The notes: a model not told the origin generated them from the letters alone. A stretch of 64,000 nt of DNA from Adineta steineri (GCA_905250115.1 CAJNOI010000126.1:4747-68746), one strand, 5' to 3'. Positions 47,453-61,220 are shown, numbered from the stretch's first letter. Made by a program: numbers and translations.

Positions 47453-48255
47453 TTATCCTTTGAAATATTGAAAGAAATTACTACTTACTGTTGCTTCTGA
47501 TTTAATATTACGAAGTATATGAGTATCATTAAGATTTTCTACAGAAAATACATTAAAATCTTGATGTTCTAATTTAACATCACTGTTCATTGAATAACGA
47601 GCAGTTGGACGCTAGGTAATTCATTAAAAATATTAAATTAAATAAATATTGCTTTCTATCTTACCGTACAAAATTGTTCAAGTATTTCAATATCATCATC
47701 ATCATCATCATTAATATTATGGTTATTATTAATATTATGATTATGATTAATATTATGATTATGATTAATATTATGATTACTATGTTTATTATTAATAGTA
47801 CGATTATTATCATTATTATTACGAAAATTTTTATGATTGTATGTATTTACTAAAAAAAATAAAAAAAATTTCATATTTTTAATTTAGAAAAGAAAATAAA
47901 AGAAATTATTACAAGCCGGCAATGATAAATTAGTCGTTAATGGTTTTCGTTTTTTCTTTGGTACTACTTTGTTTCGTTGTAATGCATTATGTTTAGGACA
48001 TAGTTCACGTGAATAAGCAAGATTTGTACATTGTTCTGTAGTCCATGTACAAACAAGTCTCCAACGGCAACCATCATATTTTTCACGACGATTGTTTTGA
48101 TCATTTTCAATATGTCGAATAGAATTTTTTGCTGGTGGTAATGTCAACGGTGCTGCTGGTGTTGCTATAGATAGTCTTGGATTAGAAACTGGTGAACTTG
48201 GATGATTGAGAAGTGAATTAAACATTTTTTTAATAGCTAATGGTGATGGATTCAT
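47453..48255 (-). CDS. putative Cys/His zinc-knuckle protein with Asn/His repeats
   Basis: Exons 48255-47913, 47849-47665 and 47611-47453 give 228 residues. The N-terminal 60 residues are Pro/Ser-rich. Residues about 62-92 hold a compact Cys/His cluster (CRWRLVCTWTTEQC then SRELCPKH) followed by a basic nuclear-localisation-like run (VVPKKKRK). Exon 2 encodes an Asn/Ile/His repeat from an AAT-type microsatellite, then DDDDDDIEILEQ. Exon 3 has VKLEHQDF and IKSEA, both of SUMO-acceptor form. A nuclear DNA- or chromatin-binding role is reasonable but inferred. The last exon also has a GTAAGT donor at 47489, so further 3' exons are possible. The family is not recognised. Confidence 0.6.
47690..47815. 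repeat. AAT/ATC-rich microsatellite within exon
   Basis: Repeated ATTAATATTATGATTATG units encode the Asn/His/Ile repeats of the zinc-knuckle gene, next to a (CAT)n-type tract encoding the poly-Asp. Confidence 0.75.
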
Positions 48256-51200
48256 TTTTATCGTGGAAAATATTGATAAACAAACGAAAAAAACTAAATA
48301 TATGTTGTTGTTGTTATTTTCTATCGAACATGTGTCTGGTTATATATAGAAGAATAACATTGTTGTAGTCTTATGTTCTCTTATATATCGTTCGTTATTC
48401 ACTATAGGAAAGAATTAGACGAAGAAAGAAAGAAGAAAAAAGAAGAATAAAATCGTTCATATAAATCGACCGTTATGTTCGACAGATTGTGATAGGAAAA
48501 AGAAAATAACAATTAGAATTAGGAAACTGTTCTGCGATCACGTGATTATTTTTAATTTCTTGCACTTCATATCAATTGGGGCGGGTGACTTTTATTTCCA
48601 TAAATTAATTATGTAAATGTCTTTCAAATCATTTTATTTCATATATTGGATAGAGCGACAAATACATTGATCGACACCTATCATTTAGTGAGCCAGTTAG
48701 ACTATTCAATCATTGGAATGCTGAAAGCGACGGCGTGAGAGTGGAATAGATAGGTGGGAGGACATGGATATATCCTAACCATACCGTGGCTCATATCCTC
48801 AACTCTCTAGTGACCGACAAATCTAAATGACGGGAGTTAATAAGTGTATTTGTCTCGTGATTCTCGAATCGTTTCTTAAATATTTTACGTATATTGACCA
48901 TAATAAAAGTTGGTTCATTTCCTATCATTGTCGTTCATTTTAAAAATGCTGTTTTATGTTGAAAAACTTAAAAGATAGTCACATAACATTTCCTTCTTAT
49001 AGAATACCTGTGTAATATAATCTATTTATTGGAAGCGAATCTGAATGAAAAAAAAACGTTGATGTGTGAATGACTCAGGGGTCCTGGTCATGCGAGTATG
49101 ACTCTAGAAAATGGATGAAAGAGAATGAAATATCATGGTTAACGGCCATGACAGTAGCTGTTGCTGAGTTATTACTTTATTCCCAAAGGTATTGCTTTTA
49201 TAGTAGATGTTTCTTTAATAGAGAAAAAAATTGATTTTTTTCATACTTTTCATTCATATGTAAAGTGTAAAATAAAGTGAACGACTGTTTTAGTTGAAAT
49301 TTAATCCTTTTAGAAAAAAAAACTTTTCTTATAATGAAAGAAGGAAAAAAGAAGTCAATAGATAATCATTCAATTGTAAATAATGTACAATATATTAAGT
49401 TTTAGCAAGATCAAAATGATTTTAGATTATATTTTGTTGCTGTGTTAATAATAAGGTATGCTCATAATTTGCACCTGGCAGATGTATTATGCACATGACT
49501 CATTATATATTGATGATGGCAAGGATGATGTGTTCACTGATCATATCGTGGTATGATCACATATTCTATAAATATATGCATGCAAGCATTTCATTCGCTG
49601 CACGTATAACATTTATTTAATTAGCACAAACCGATATTATCCAGATATGAATGGTGAATAAAGAAGGGAACGAAAAATTTATTACTCAATAGGGCACTTG
49701 TCTGTCATCGATGTTTATTTTATCACAAACGTATGATGAAATACATATACGAAAGTTATCTTTTTATGTTTTATCAAGTGGCAGATCAATAAAAGTATGC
49801 TAATGAGAATATGAATATGATGGCTAATTTCTTAATTTGTTATTTATCAACTTTGAGGAAAACAATTATTTCGTTACAATTGGTAATAGATATCGATATT
49901 AAGTAGAAAAATCAAGATCATAATATGGATGATACGATCAGTTTCTTTCGGTTCTGCGTGAATATAATATAGATGTTAATTCAGTAGATTAATTTCGACG
50001 TCTATCTTCATGATAGAATTGATTTAAATATATTTAGTTTGTAAATCTTTATAAAATTAGTTCTCAATAACTAATATTAATTACAACTGTAGTACTATAA
50101 ATCTTATTGTTTTTAAGTGAAACTATTCTTTTGAATACTATTTTCGCACTGATATTAGTCTACGTAATGTATTCTACGAATATTTTTAATATGTCAAATA
50201 AAAAATCACAATAACTAATAAATGACACATCGTGTTTTCTTATTTTTACTTAAACCTTGATATTGTTTATGAACTTTACTATCAAATTATAAGACTACCA
50301 TAAATATTAACATAACATACACTAAACAGTACTTGCAATCTATTTGTTTTCTTAATTTTAATAAAAAAGATAAAGATATTGTTATGATTCTTAATATTTA
50401 TCGATATATCATTTCTCTTTTACCATTCTTGTGATATTTAAAATCATTTAAAAAGTATTTATTTGTATTGCATACTTTCATTAACTAACTATATCAAGCA
50501 ATGCAGATGTAAAATAGTTTTTGTAACAACTATAATAAATTATGTCGAACAGAATGTTTTGCACCTTCATTAAAAAGTTTATTTTGATATTGTTTATTTT
50601 TCTTTTCGAATTGGAACCAGTATAAAATCCAATAAAGTACGGTTAGTTCTAGAGTAAGAGTTTTTAGATTCATTTGAAGTAATAATTCTTAAATTTTAGC
50701 CGAGATTATTTCAATGTATTAAGATAAACAGACAAAGACATAGTTATCTTCAATTTTGAGAAGTGTAATATCTACTTTGCTCTGCATCAAACAAATATAA
50801 CGATCGCATATACGACCATCGCCTAGTACTGTTTAAATGAAGTTTCTTAGAAATACCTTTTTTTATTATTCTATAAGCTGAAAAAGTACATTCTACCATT
50901 ATGACATAGAATAAAAAATGTTTTTTTGCTACACTTCTATATATAATTAAGTTTTCTTTCTTTTTGACACCTCTTTTGTTCTTAAAGTAACGTGTCTTTC
51001 AATTGCAACATTGAAGTTAATTTACAATGACTTAGTTTTTGAGTAGATTATCACCTTTTACGGTCAACATATTCTGTTTACTTTTCTAGGTTTAAATCAT
51101 GAATAGATTAAATTTTGCCAACAGTTCTGTGATAGAATAGTATAGTGATAATAAAGTTCGTTAAAACATACAGAACAATGTTATACTATAAAAGAATAAT

Positions 51201-51477
51201 AATAAAATATTTCTTTTTCCTATTTGAATCCAAAAAACCTCATGTGAAACTTCAATTAAAACTATAAGATTTTTAATTTTTATAGAAAGATAGAGTACTG
51301 GATACATGATCATTTTTATTTAATACATGAAATCGTTGAAAATAATTGTAAATTTAAAGAGATAAGCAAGACAATAGTTAGTATTTTTAAGATAGAAAAA
51401 TTGAAAAAAATTTAATTGAAATATATTTTCTTTATTTCCTATCTTTACTTTATCTCCATATTAAAAATATTTCATGT
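48256..51477. other. 3.2-kb spacer with one foldback element
   Basis: The only structured part seen is the foldback at about 48655-48857. The rest is AT-rich with no recognised gene. Confidence 0.5.
48655..48857. mobile_element. about 200-bp foldback element (MITE or structured RNA)
   Basis: Inverted pairs lie in nested order: GACAAATACA with TGTATTTGTC at the ends, TCATTTAG with CTAAATGA inside, then GAGCCA with TGGCTC. The block is more GC-rich than its surroundings. It has no coding capacity. Target duplications are not clear, so a structured non-coding RNA remains possible. Confidence 0.5.
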
Positions 51478-51906
51478 TCAATAATCATCAACATCATTAT
51501 TTTCAAAAAATCTATCCAGTGCAGCTACAATACGTTGCTTAATATCGGGTGTTGGTTCAGTCATTTGATATTGATTTTGATTTGAACAATTTTTATCATC
51601 AGGTTTACAATTTGTACCATAAATGATTTCACGTAATAATGGTTCAGTATGATCATTTGTTTCTTGATCGAATTTTTTAATATTTTCTAAGGCCATTTCA
51701 ATTGCTTCATCAGTAATAAATCCTTTAGATTGTTTAACATGAACAAGAACGTTGAGTAAAGAATATATAATTGGATTAAAAGTTGAAGATGATATATAAC
51801 GATTAAGAGTCAATTCAGCTTTTCGATAATTTGGTGGTACAGGAAGTGCACAATTGACTGACATCCAACCGAAAATTGATAGCAACAGTATTATTCGAAG
51901 AGACAT
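51478..51906 (-). CDS. short secreted protein, 142 aa
   Basis: The frame is open further upstream, but the ATG at 51906 starts a clear signal peptide (MSLRIILLLSIFGWMSVNCA) with probable cleavage after Ala. A TATA-like sequence about 50 nt upstream supports this start. The mature part is polar and helical (RKAELTLNRYISSSTFNPII; DEAIEMALENIKKFDQETND) with two Cys residues close together (TNCKPDDKNCS) and an acidic end. There is no propeptide cleavage site or known domain. It could be an extracellular or reproductive-tract or pharyngeal protein; the family is unknown. Confidence 0.6.
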   Translation of the reverse strand: MSLRIILLLSIFGWMSVNCALPVPPNYRKAELTLNRYISSSTFNPIIYSLLNVLVHVKQSKGFITDEAIEMALENIKKFDQETNDHTEPLLREIIYGTNCKPDDKNCSNQNQYQMTEPTPDIKQRIVAALDRFFENNDVDDY

Positions 51907-51950
51907 TAGAAGTTTATTGTATTGAATCACCAGGATAGGACCCAAAGTAT

Positions 51951-51962
51951 ACCTATATATGT
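51951..51962 (-). promoter_or_regulatory. TATA box of the secreted-protein gene
   Basis: ACATATATAGGT on the minus strand lies about 45 nt before the chosen ATG, predicting a very short 5' UTR. Confidence 0.4.
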
Positions 51963-54072
51963 AATGTAATAAGTTTGTTTGTATGAGACAAAATAAGTGA
52001 ATATGTAAATTATGACGAATATTTATACTAGTCATGAGAAATTCTATTTATTATGTTTCATACTTTATGTAATTGAAACAAAAAAGTCAGTATTGACATG
52101 AGTGGGTGGTTCTGTATAGCGCACTGTTCTACTTCGATGCATTACTTAAACTACAGATCACAACTCTTTCTCCACATTTAAATCATGATATTAACGAAGA
52201 AAAAAAAAATTTCTCGAGATTATAATAAACAAATATTTTGCAATGATTTTTATATAGGATACAATAATATACTAATTAACAGGTAATAAAACTCGATATT
52301 TCATTCGAATTAACTTAACGCATACTTACTGATATCTCAATAGTTTAGTTACTCGATATGATTTTAATAAAATTGGGATAGATCATATATTAAAAATAAG
52401 AGCAATCTCTGCGATCATTTTTATTCTATCTCATTTTTAATTAAACTAAAAGTGACTGACTACGACGATTTTCTGCACGCAAATGCAAAATTCAGACATG
52501 CAAAACATCATATAAGATCTAATTGTATTATCATATAACTCCCACAAATAACTGTCTACTGTACTCGAGTTTTTCCCCAATGGCAGTCTAGTTCTTCATC
52601 TTCAAATATTGCGGCTATGACTTGTGAAATTGTTAAAAATAAATGTGTTTTTCCAAGTTCAAAACATGCCGAAAGTTATAATTTTTATTTTTTCTATTTT
52701 ATCACGTCCAATAGTCTGTATCCTTAGACAAAACATAAGTGACACATTTTTATAACTTAAGCTTCTAAAGAAATTTTTAATTAAAAACAACAGACTTGCA
52801 CCTTTTATTATGATCTATATAGTTTTATAAAATATTTTTTTATTAAAAATCTACATTCAACTATTGAGAATTGATCATAAAATTCATAATTTCCACAGGT
52901 TAATTATTAATTAAATAATGCATAGTCTATACAAATATATGCCATAAAAAGATGTATATTTTGCACTTAAATGCATGACAATTTTGATTACATTCAGTGC
53001 ATCAAATTTTATTTACTGAGAAATGTTTCTCATAACAAAATAATTGAAAAAGTCATTTTAAGTATAGGACATTAAAAGTTAAAAATTATTCTTCCGTATT
53101 CATTCATAGAAACCCATAGAGAAAAGAAAGTCAGGATACGAAATAGTCCTTAAGAATACTTTATATAATTAATTATACTTAGTATGACTAATATTGACAG
53201 ATTATTCGGTACATAATCATTTCTTAAACTTGATAACAAGTAGTTCGCGGTCATTCTTTGATTTATACAGAATTAAATGTCTATTATTCATGAATTATTA
53301 TATTACAATAAATAAGACTATGGACAATTTTCTATATAAATTAATATTATCATGGCAATTTCAACTTCCTATCATTTTTATTGGAAACAAAATATAAGAC
53401 TTGATAAAATTAAGAAAATACCACTTCAAACTTCAACATCAGAACGTAAAATATTGAGCACGAAGCCAATTAAAATAAGTAATGAAAAATCTAACAAGCT
53501 AATCAACTGAAAATTATCCACAGTTAGTAGAGAAATGCTTTTATTATTAGTCGTGTAGACCGATGAAAACTGATCGAACAACTGATGCTTCATCAGCAAT
53601 CAAAATATCATTGATCGTTTCAAAAGAAAACGTAAGATAAAAATCCAATTCATTTTTTTCTTGTTTTATCTAGATTAATATATAGACTAATCATCAAGAT
53701 AATAAACATGTAAGCTATTATTGATACTATATTCTAAGATTATAATTAGATATTCCTCTTTATTGTATAGATCGATCAAAAATTATCTAACATTTCATTA
53801 TTAACTATTTATGGAAATGAAAAATTGAAATCAAACCATAGATCTCATTCAAATTCAATGGAATCTTCAACATCTAACAGTTTAAAGTATTAAACGAAAG
53901 ACTTTATCTACGTCTATCAATTGAAAGAATAATGTATGAATACATATAGACATATATGTGGCTCATCAAACTAATTTTATTTTGTTAAATTAGCTATAAA
54001 AAAAATGAACACACAACAAACTAACAAAAAAATCACAACTGATCTCGGTGGAATGTAAAATTTCATTTGATT
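51963..54072. other. intergenic, no gene seen
   Basis: About 2 kb of AT-rich sequence. The 67-codon frame at 53194-53397 has no family signal. Confidence 0.5.
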
Positions 54073-57000
54073 TTAATCAGCAGCAGCAGCAATAGTGGTA
54101 GACGAATTAGCAAAATATGTAGCTATATCACTGGAAGGCAAACAAACGTCATTTGGAGTAGGTCGATTATATTTCTTTCTCTTATAGATCAATTTCCAAT
54201 AAGTCATATGAATAAATTTTGTTAACTTGCAATATTTATTAATACTAGCTTCTTTAGTTAATAACCATTGACGCATTGTAGCATTTACACCTAAGATTTC
54301 ATCAGCTAAACGAAGATTGTCCTGTAAGGATCGTTCCGTTACACCCGACTCCTAAAATAAACAATGATATATTCATTCTTTTCTAAATATGTAAATACTT
54401 TGATTAATAAACGAAGGAGTAGCTTTTTTTTGTTGTTATGTAAATCAAAATACACTTAATGTTTTATTAAACATACATCTGTTGCAAGTAAATAATTTGC
54501 TTAGTGTATCTATAGAGTACAAACAAATGCGGATTCTGGGTGAGTGACTATTGAATAAAGATTTTTTGTAAGTATTACTTAGTAAATAAAAGAACGGATT
54601 CGACTGAGTGATAATAGTTTTATCGAACTCTATGACAACTTATTCTAATCTATTATATTCATCAAACTTTGTCATAATCAGATTAAACTCGTTAAGCTTT
54701 AGAATAATATATAAATTCTATTGGATTTCAACATCGATGAATATGTCAGAATTATTTCTTTGTCTTTTTGGAGTAATTCTAGACTAGCGAGTCCTATTTT
54801 GATTCAATTTTCCATCTGTTTTATATTATTATTACTAATTATAAGTTGAATTCTCAACTGAAAAAAAACTTTCTCTTCTTCTATGATTATTATGTAATCT
54901 TTACCGCATATTTATTCGCTGGTAATCGTCGAAACCATAGATATTCATTATAAGCTGTTTCATTATTGGATAAATAGTTTAAATAATCAGCTAATTCTTT
55001 AACTGTTTTAAAATCATATACATTAATATATGAATAATTCGGTGCAAAACGTTTATAATTAGGTTTTCCATCTCGACTAGCAACAATAGGTACAGCTGTT
55101 GATGATAATCCATCAATTAATTTTTCTGTAACATAATCTTCGCAATTAGAATTTTCGATCGATATAACAAATTTATATGATGCATATAATTCGGAATTTG
55201 ATTGTGCGCGTGCTTGTGCTTGGGCTGAATGACCATTATTAAGACAACCACCGTATGAATCAATACGAATGTATGTCATTAATTGTTGAACTAACGTTTG
55301 ACGACCATTATAAGCATTACTTTTTAAAAATAGATAAAAAAAAGAGAAAATTAGATCAACGAATAGATTAAAAATCTTTACCAATTTGATATGATCCATA
55401 TAATTGGAGCAGATGTCATTTTTTTTGAAAATGGTATTCGAACAGGTGCAAATAATTTATCAAGATATGATTTTATATCGAAGTAAGTAGCTGGTTCGGG
55501 ATATGAACGTTCTAAATTATACCACATTGGAAAATCAATCTCATGCCAATCACGTCCACCAGATGAATGTACTTCACTTTCAAGTACATAAACAGTTGAG
55601 TATTGTTGTCGTTTATCATTACGTTCTAATTTTGGTAAATTATATGATGGCATATGAATAGAATGATAGGATATAAGATCAGCTTCTTTTAAACGTGATT
55701 GATCATCGGTCCATCGAACCGTTAATGTTAATAAACGAACACATCGTTCAATGAGATGTGAACGAAGACCATCATTTGTTACTGATTCGAATTTTGCCAC
55801 ACATTGCTCACGTGTTATATGAGAAAAATCACCTAAAAATTTATAGAAATAAAATTAAAATCATATTAGTATTTATCCAGATTATATCTTCTAAAAAACA
55901 ATATTTTTGCAATTTCGGAAGGGTTAACGCAATCTCTAACGAAGCGTAATCCTCTCTATTCCACAAGCTCAAAAAGAGAAGACTACAATTATACTAAAGA
56001 ACATGATTACCTTTACTAATCGAAAAAGATATATTTATCATCTATATTCATTATGAATAATACAAGGACAACTATGTTATTTATCACATTTTATACTATA
56101 ATCATACATATAACATCTATAATTAATCTCTCTACATCTGTCAGTATGCTCTCGTTTTACACAACAGCTGCATAATATATCACTTAGTATATCTTAACAG
56201 TTTTATTGATAGTCAGCTGAAGTCTTTTAAAACAAGCAAAACACTAATATTTTTAATATATTCAATACGAATAGAAACAATAACTATTTTTTAAATAATA
56301 GAATAGATTATGGATTGACAATGCAGAGTAGTAGTGCCATATGTTTTATAATAGCGATCTATACTTAACGTGAATTATTTAAATAATTTTCATTTCCTCT
56401 CGTGTATTCATCAATTATACTAAATTATTCCAATTCATCGTTTCTCGTATCGGAATTAAAAGCATCATGTAAATCAAGAATAAAAGATAGTAACAGCTGA
56501 TTTTTCTCAATGTTTACATTTTTATTTTAAGAGATTTAATTATTAAATATACCAGTATAAACACAAAGAATAAACAAGTTCTCAAAGTTCAATGAATTCT
56601 GTAATCTATATACATGTACTTATACTATTGTATTAATTGATTTTATATTAGTCAAATAGTCTTTTCGTTATTTGTTTAGATTTATAATAAAAAAAAGACG
56701 TCAATTAAAGAATATAGATATGTGCAGCTGATGCCTTTTCCCACACTTATAAAATTGAATACGATATAAGTGGTAACAGATATTTATGTTAGTAAATATT
56801 TACTTACATTTAATGGGATCTTGTTCTCGAAATATATGTTGATGACCTGTCCAATCCAACACAAGAAATTCATTACTATTTTTTAGATGAAATGATGGTT
56901 TATCGGCTACATCATCTTGTTTTTTATTATTGTTATCAAAAAAATCATTTGAATGTCGATGCTGATGCTGATGCTTAGATTGTTCGTTTTCGGGATTACT

Positions 57001-57096
57001 TTGATGTTGGAAATAGAGTTGACCGAGAAAATAAAGATTGAGTGTAATTACGCCAACAATCAGATAGAACACTAGACACTTGAGCGAAGTTCGCAT
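54073..57096 (-). CDS. alpha-1,3-fucosyltransferase (GT10)
   Basis: Exons 57096-56808, 55832-55382, 55319-54905 and 54351-54073 give 477 residues. It has a short cytosolic tail and signal anchor (CLVFYLIVGVITLNLYFLGQ), typical of type II Golgi enzymes. A His/Asn-rich stem follows, then the acceptor-binding half (ADLISYHSIHMPSYNLP; TVYVLESEVHSS) and WIISNCNAYNGRQ. The donor (GDP-fucose) half carries the GT10 signature YKFVISIENSNCEDYVTEKL, the later FAPNYSYINVYDF and ELADYLNYL. It transfers fucose in alpha-1,3 (or 1,4) linkage to GlcNAc on N-glycans or other glycans. The two outer introns are long for this window (975 and 553 nt). Confidence 0.92.
55833..56807 (-). other. 975-nt first intron of the fucosyltransferase gene
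   Basis: GTAAGT donor and TTTTTAG acceptor. No internal gene or repeat was recognised. Confidence 0.7.
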
Positions 57097-58586
57097 CGGA
57101 GAATTCTATTAATATGATTGTTCTTTTCATACCGCTCTAAACCAAAGCTCCATTAAGATCTAAAATAAGATCAAAAGAAAAAAATGAAAAGCTTAACAAA
57201 TAGTCATGTATATTCTAAATCAATAACACACATTATTATTTATATGTTCGAACATCAACATCTCTAGTCTCTTTTTTGCCTCTTTTCTTCTTTGTCTCTT
57301 TCTTTTCAAATGGTGTCTTTATCGCATTCTGCATGCTGTTCTTTTTTCTTTCTTTTATACTTATATTTGCGAACGAATGATTCTATTAATGAAGAATATG
57401 CCCGTCATTGTCTCCATTCTTTTTTTAAGGGTCTAGTTTTTTTATCTATCATAGATATTACTTAGATGAGAAGAAATACAGATATATATACTTTTTTTTC
57501 CTTTCCCTTGAGATGTGTTTTGATAGAATAACGAAAAAAAAACATCTTAATATAACTCAAAAAAAGATATAACAGAAAAAAATCCCGTGTTGTACAGTTA
57601 AAAAAAATCTGTTCAAATTCATCAGTAATATGATTAATAAAAAAACGCAAAAAATTTTAATTAGTCTAATTAATTGGAAATTATGGAGCTAATCGTGCGA
57701 ATAAAAAACTAATATCTAAAATAATTATCTTCTCTAAATCGAACAATTATCCTTTGAATGAATGATTTTTTATATAATACGAATAACAATATTCTACCGA
57801 CGAACTTATCTTGACAAGTTAGGTCAAATAGATCTATCTCAGTCAGATAACTTAATATGACTTATCCTATTGGAACTAATCAATTAATCAGGTGTGGTCG
57901 TTTTTTTACGTCGAATAAAAATTCTTTTCTTGTTTTTTTTTCAACTTAAATCTTAATGATCGAAACTCGAAATTTACAAAAAATTTCAATTAAAAAATAA
58001 AATTGATACCACTAAATGACGTCCTATTTGTTAATTTTCTACATGAATTACTAATAAGTAGATATCCTGGAATTAGTCTATTTATTTTGTTCCAAATTTC
58101 TGACATTTTCTTACATCATTCGTAAAGAAAATATCATGCATTTCTAATCAAAATGACTTTCTATAGAACGATCCAATCAGAACTTTTATAGATTACTAAG
58201 TGCGCAATCAATATGATCGTTTATTATTTTTTTCCAAATACGTTACACTTACAAGTATTTTTAATATCTATAAATACACTTACAACTAAATTATAAACAA
58301 TCCTACTTTATTAAAAATAGATAAATTTTGAGTAAATATATCTTCTCTAATTGCAAAATGTTTGAAAACGAGATATTATTATTAAATAGAAAGGTAACAG
58401 ATCACGATGTGTCATATAATGTATAAGCCTATCGACAACCGTTGATCACCAATAAAAAAGAATTTCATTTAGATTAGTGACCTCTATCGTATAAATTTAT
58501 TTGTAAATTACAGTCATATGTATGTTTGATAGATTGAGAGCATAACGAGAAGAAAAAAACAACAATTGTTTTTTAATCAAAAATAA
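57097..58586. other. intergenic between divergent FUT and cystinosin genes
   Basis: A 1.5-kb AT-rich bidirectional 5' region. No distinct element was recognised. Confidence 0.5.
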
Positions 58587-60225
58587 ATGAAGTCAGTTAA
58601 TATGAAACAAATTTTTATATTATTCTTTATTATTTATTTCACAGGTTCGATATTTTTTTCTAATAACAATAAAATTTATATCCGTATATTTAATAGACAG
58701 CGAAAAATTAACTGCTAATAATCATGCATTCCTATTCGATCCACCAAGTTTAACAGTAGCCGTTGGTCATAATGTATCAACTACTATTCAACTAGTGTAA
58801 GATATTCAAAGAAATTTCGTTTTTTGTTCCATTTAATTATTTAAAATAAATAGATCAGAACAAGATGAACCAACAAATGTAGCATTTGTTTATGGTAATG
58901 ATCGATTATCATCAACAGATTATATTGAACCACTTAAGCCAGTGAATTTTCCTCGACATACCCCGCATCAGATTGTTTTACAGATAACTGGTCTCCGTCC
59001 AGGACATTTAATTGTTGGTTGTAATGCAACACCTTCATTAAATACAAATTTAACTGAACGTGATTTTCTTCGTATTGATATTGCACGAAGTATAAAACTT
59101 AATCGTCTTATTAGTACAGTTGGTTGGCTTTATTTTTTTGCTTGGTCTTGTTCATTTTATCCACAAATCGTTTTAAATTTTCGACGACAAAGGTAAAAAT
59201 GAAAAGGAATTTTTAATGAAAATTAAAAGAATTGTTTTTCAAGTGTTGTTGGTCTTAATTTTGATTTTTTGGCATTAAATTTATGTGGATTCTTTTGTTA
59301 TTCAATTTATAATATTGCACTTTATTCATGGCGAGATGTTCAGGTTTGTTTATTTATAGGAAAATTAGTTGATTGAATACTAAACTATTTTTTCAAGAGA
59401 TAAATTACATATTCAACTGTAGATTAATAACTACCATGCTTGGGTTTTGATGCCGTTTTTTAATAAGCTAGTCCTGAGTGCTTCATTTATTGCATACGTA
59501 TTCTGTTATGGTATACATGTGCTCTTCCAGTTCATTCTCATGAGATGACTTTCTAGAAACGATTTACTGAGTGTAATTTATTCTTTAGGATGGTTATATG
59601 AAATCACATCCACATGGTATTATTCCCGTATTAATAAATGATGTTGTATTCGGTTTACATGGTTTCATTGCAGCACTTATAACTATATTTCAATGTCTCT
59701 TTTTTGAAGTAAGCAATAATAATTTAAATCTTTTTTTTAAATTATTTTTTTATCTTTATTCAGCGTTCGACACAACGTGTTTCATATACAACATCAATAT
59801 TATTATTTGTATTTATTTTATTTTTATCTATAACAACAATTATAACATCAGTTGGTCGTATGGATTTACTTCTATTAATTTATTTCTATTCATATGTAAA
59901 ATTAATAATATCATGTATAAAATATGTTCCACAAGTTGTAATGAATTATCGTCGTAAATCAACAGAAGGATGGTCTATTGGAAATATTGTATTAGATTTT
60001 ATCGGAAGTATACTTAGTCTCATACAAATGTTTTTACTTGCTATTAATTATAATGATTGGTCATCACTATTTGGTTCTGTAACGAAATTGGGTCTTGGAG
60101 TTGTTTCTATTGGGTTTGATCTCATATTTATTGTTCAACATTATATTTTGTATAAACATAATAAACAACAAGAAGATGGATACCAAATAATAGATAATAA
60201 TCAAGAAACTACACTTAATACATGA
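58587..60225 (+). CDS. CTNS: cystinosin (lysosomal cystine/H+ symporter)
   Basis: Exons 58587-58644, 58697-58796, 58854-59192, 59244-59343, 59589-59708 and 59764-60225 give 392 residues (human about 367). A signal peptide (IFILFFIIYFT) and a luminal N-glycosylated-type domain precede seven helices. Both PQ-loop repeats are present: WLYFFAWSCSFYPQIVLNFR with VVGLNFDFLALN, and YVPQVVMNYRRKSTEGWSIG followed by NIVLDFIGSILSLIQMF. The family exports cystine from lysosomes using the proton gradient. Loop lengths match the human protein across the fourth junction, so no exon is missing. The human-type GYDQL lysosomal tail is not exact; the C-terminus has DGYQII, which could serve as a YxxI-type sorting signal. 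Confidence 0.95.
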
Positions 60226-60734
60226 ATCTCATTCTTGATATACATTATATAATTTTTATTTATCTCTTCTATGTATATAGTAAATATAATTTTTTTTTGT
60301 ATTTTATATGGATTCAAGATCTAATAAAAAGTAAGAGACAATAATTAAATGAATTTTGTGTTAAGCTTTAAAAGAAAGGAAACAAAATCATTGAGGATAT
60401 TTATGTAAAGGATTATTGAAAAGATTAAATAAAGATTTTGTATGTAGGTTATGCAGAAGTGTAAAAACGATAAATAAAAATTCTATCATTCGTATTCTTT
60501 AGTTGTAGTAAATGTGTATATGATGGAATGATAGAATAGTGAGTTGATCTAGCGCATTAATTTTCTCACTATCATCTTATATTCTCCTCAGTTTTGTCAC
60601 AACTTCTAATAGAGCTCTTAAGAAATGATAAGATTATATTTCATACAATGAAAACAAACTTAATTTCGACATTTATATTCATGAATATAAATTTTTTGCA
60701 ATAAATTATTTGTTATAAATAGGAACGATATATT
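60226..60734. other. 3'-3' spacer
   Basis: Convergent ends of cystinosin and the next minus-strand gene. Nothing else was recognised. Confidence 0.5.
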
Positions 60735-61220
60735 TTAAGCAGGATCAAGTGACCTATTTGACTCCCTTGCTAGTTGTATTTGATCGGAATATTCTTCATT
60801 TCTTTTCAAAATAGTATTCCAGTTCAATCCCCAACCTAGACCAGTTAATAAAGTTACAGATAATGCCGAATAATACACAATAACAAGTGCTATATGATGG
60901 TGTGCTACGAAATAATGATGAAATAAAAAACAAGCAAAATGAACAAAATTCGAAATTGAACAAACACGAATGACTATTTGTCGAAAATTCCAATCCGATT
61001 CTTTAAATAATGCGATACCACTTAATAATGATACAAGTATATCACCGTTAGATGTTGTTCGAACCCATAATTGAGCTGCATCACGCGTAGATTGATCAGC
61101 GATATTACCACCGAAAACTCTAACTGTTTGTACTGGTACAATTAAATATATTAATACAGATATACTTGGCGTAATACAGGTAGTTAAGAAAAAAATATTA
61201 ATTAATGAAAGTTTAAACAT
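60735..61220 (-). CDS. small four-helix membrane protein, 161 aa
   Basis: A single exon. Four hydrophobic segments are visible: LINIFFLTTCITPSISVLIY, ILVSLLSGIALF, SNFVHFACFLFHHYFV and IALVIVYYSALSVTLLTGLG. The first loop has GGNIADQSTRDAAQLWVRTT, and the tail is charged. The layout (helix, GG/N loop, D-rich second helix, His-bearing third helix) resembles small DoxX/DUF4345-like tetraspan proteins, but I am not confident of the family. Confidence 0.65.
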   Translation of the reverse strand: MFKLSLINIFFLTTCITPSISVLIYLIVPVQTVRVFGGNIADQSTRDAAQLWVRTTSNGDILVSLLSGIALFKESDWNFRQIVIRVCSISNFVHFACFLFHHYFVAHHHIALVIVYYSALSVTLLTGLGWGLNWNTILKRNEEYSDQIQLARESNRSLDPA

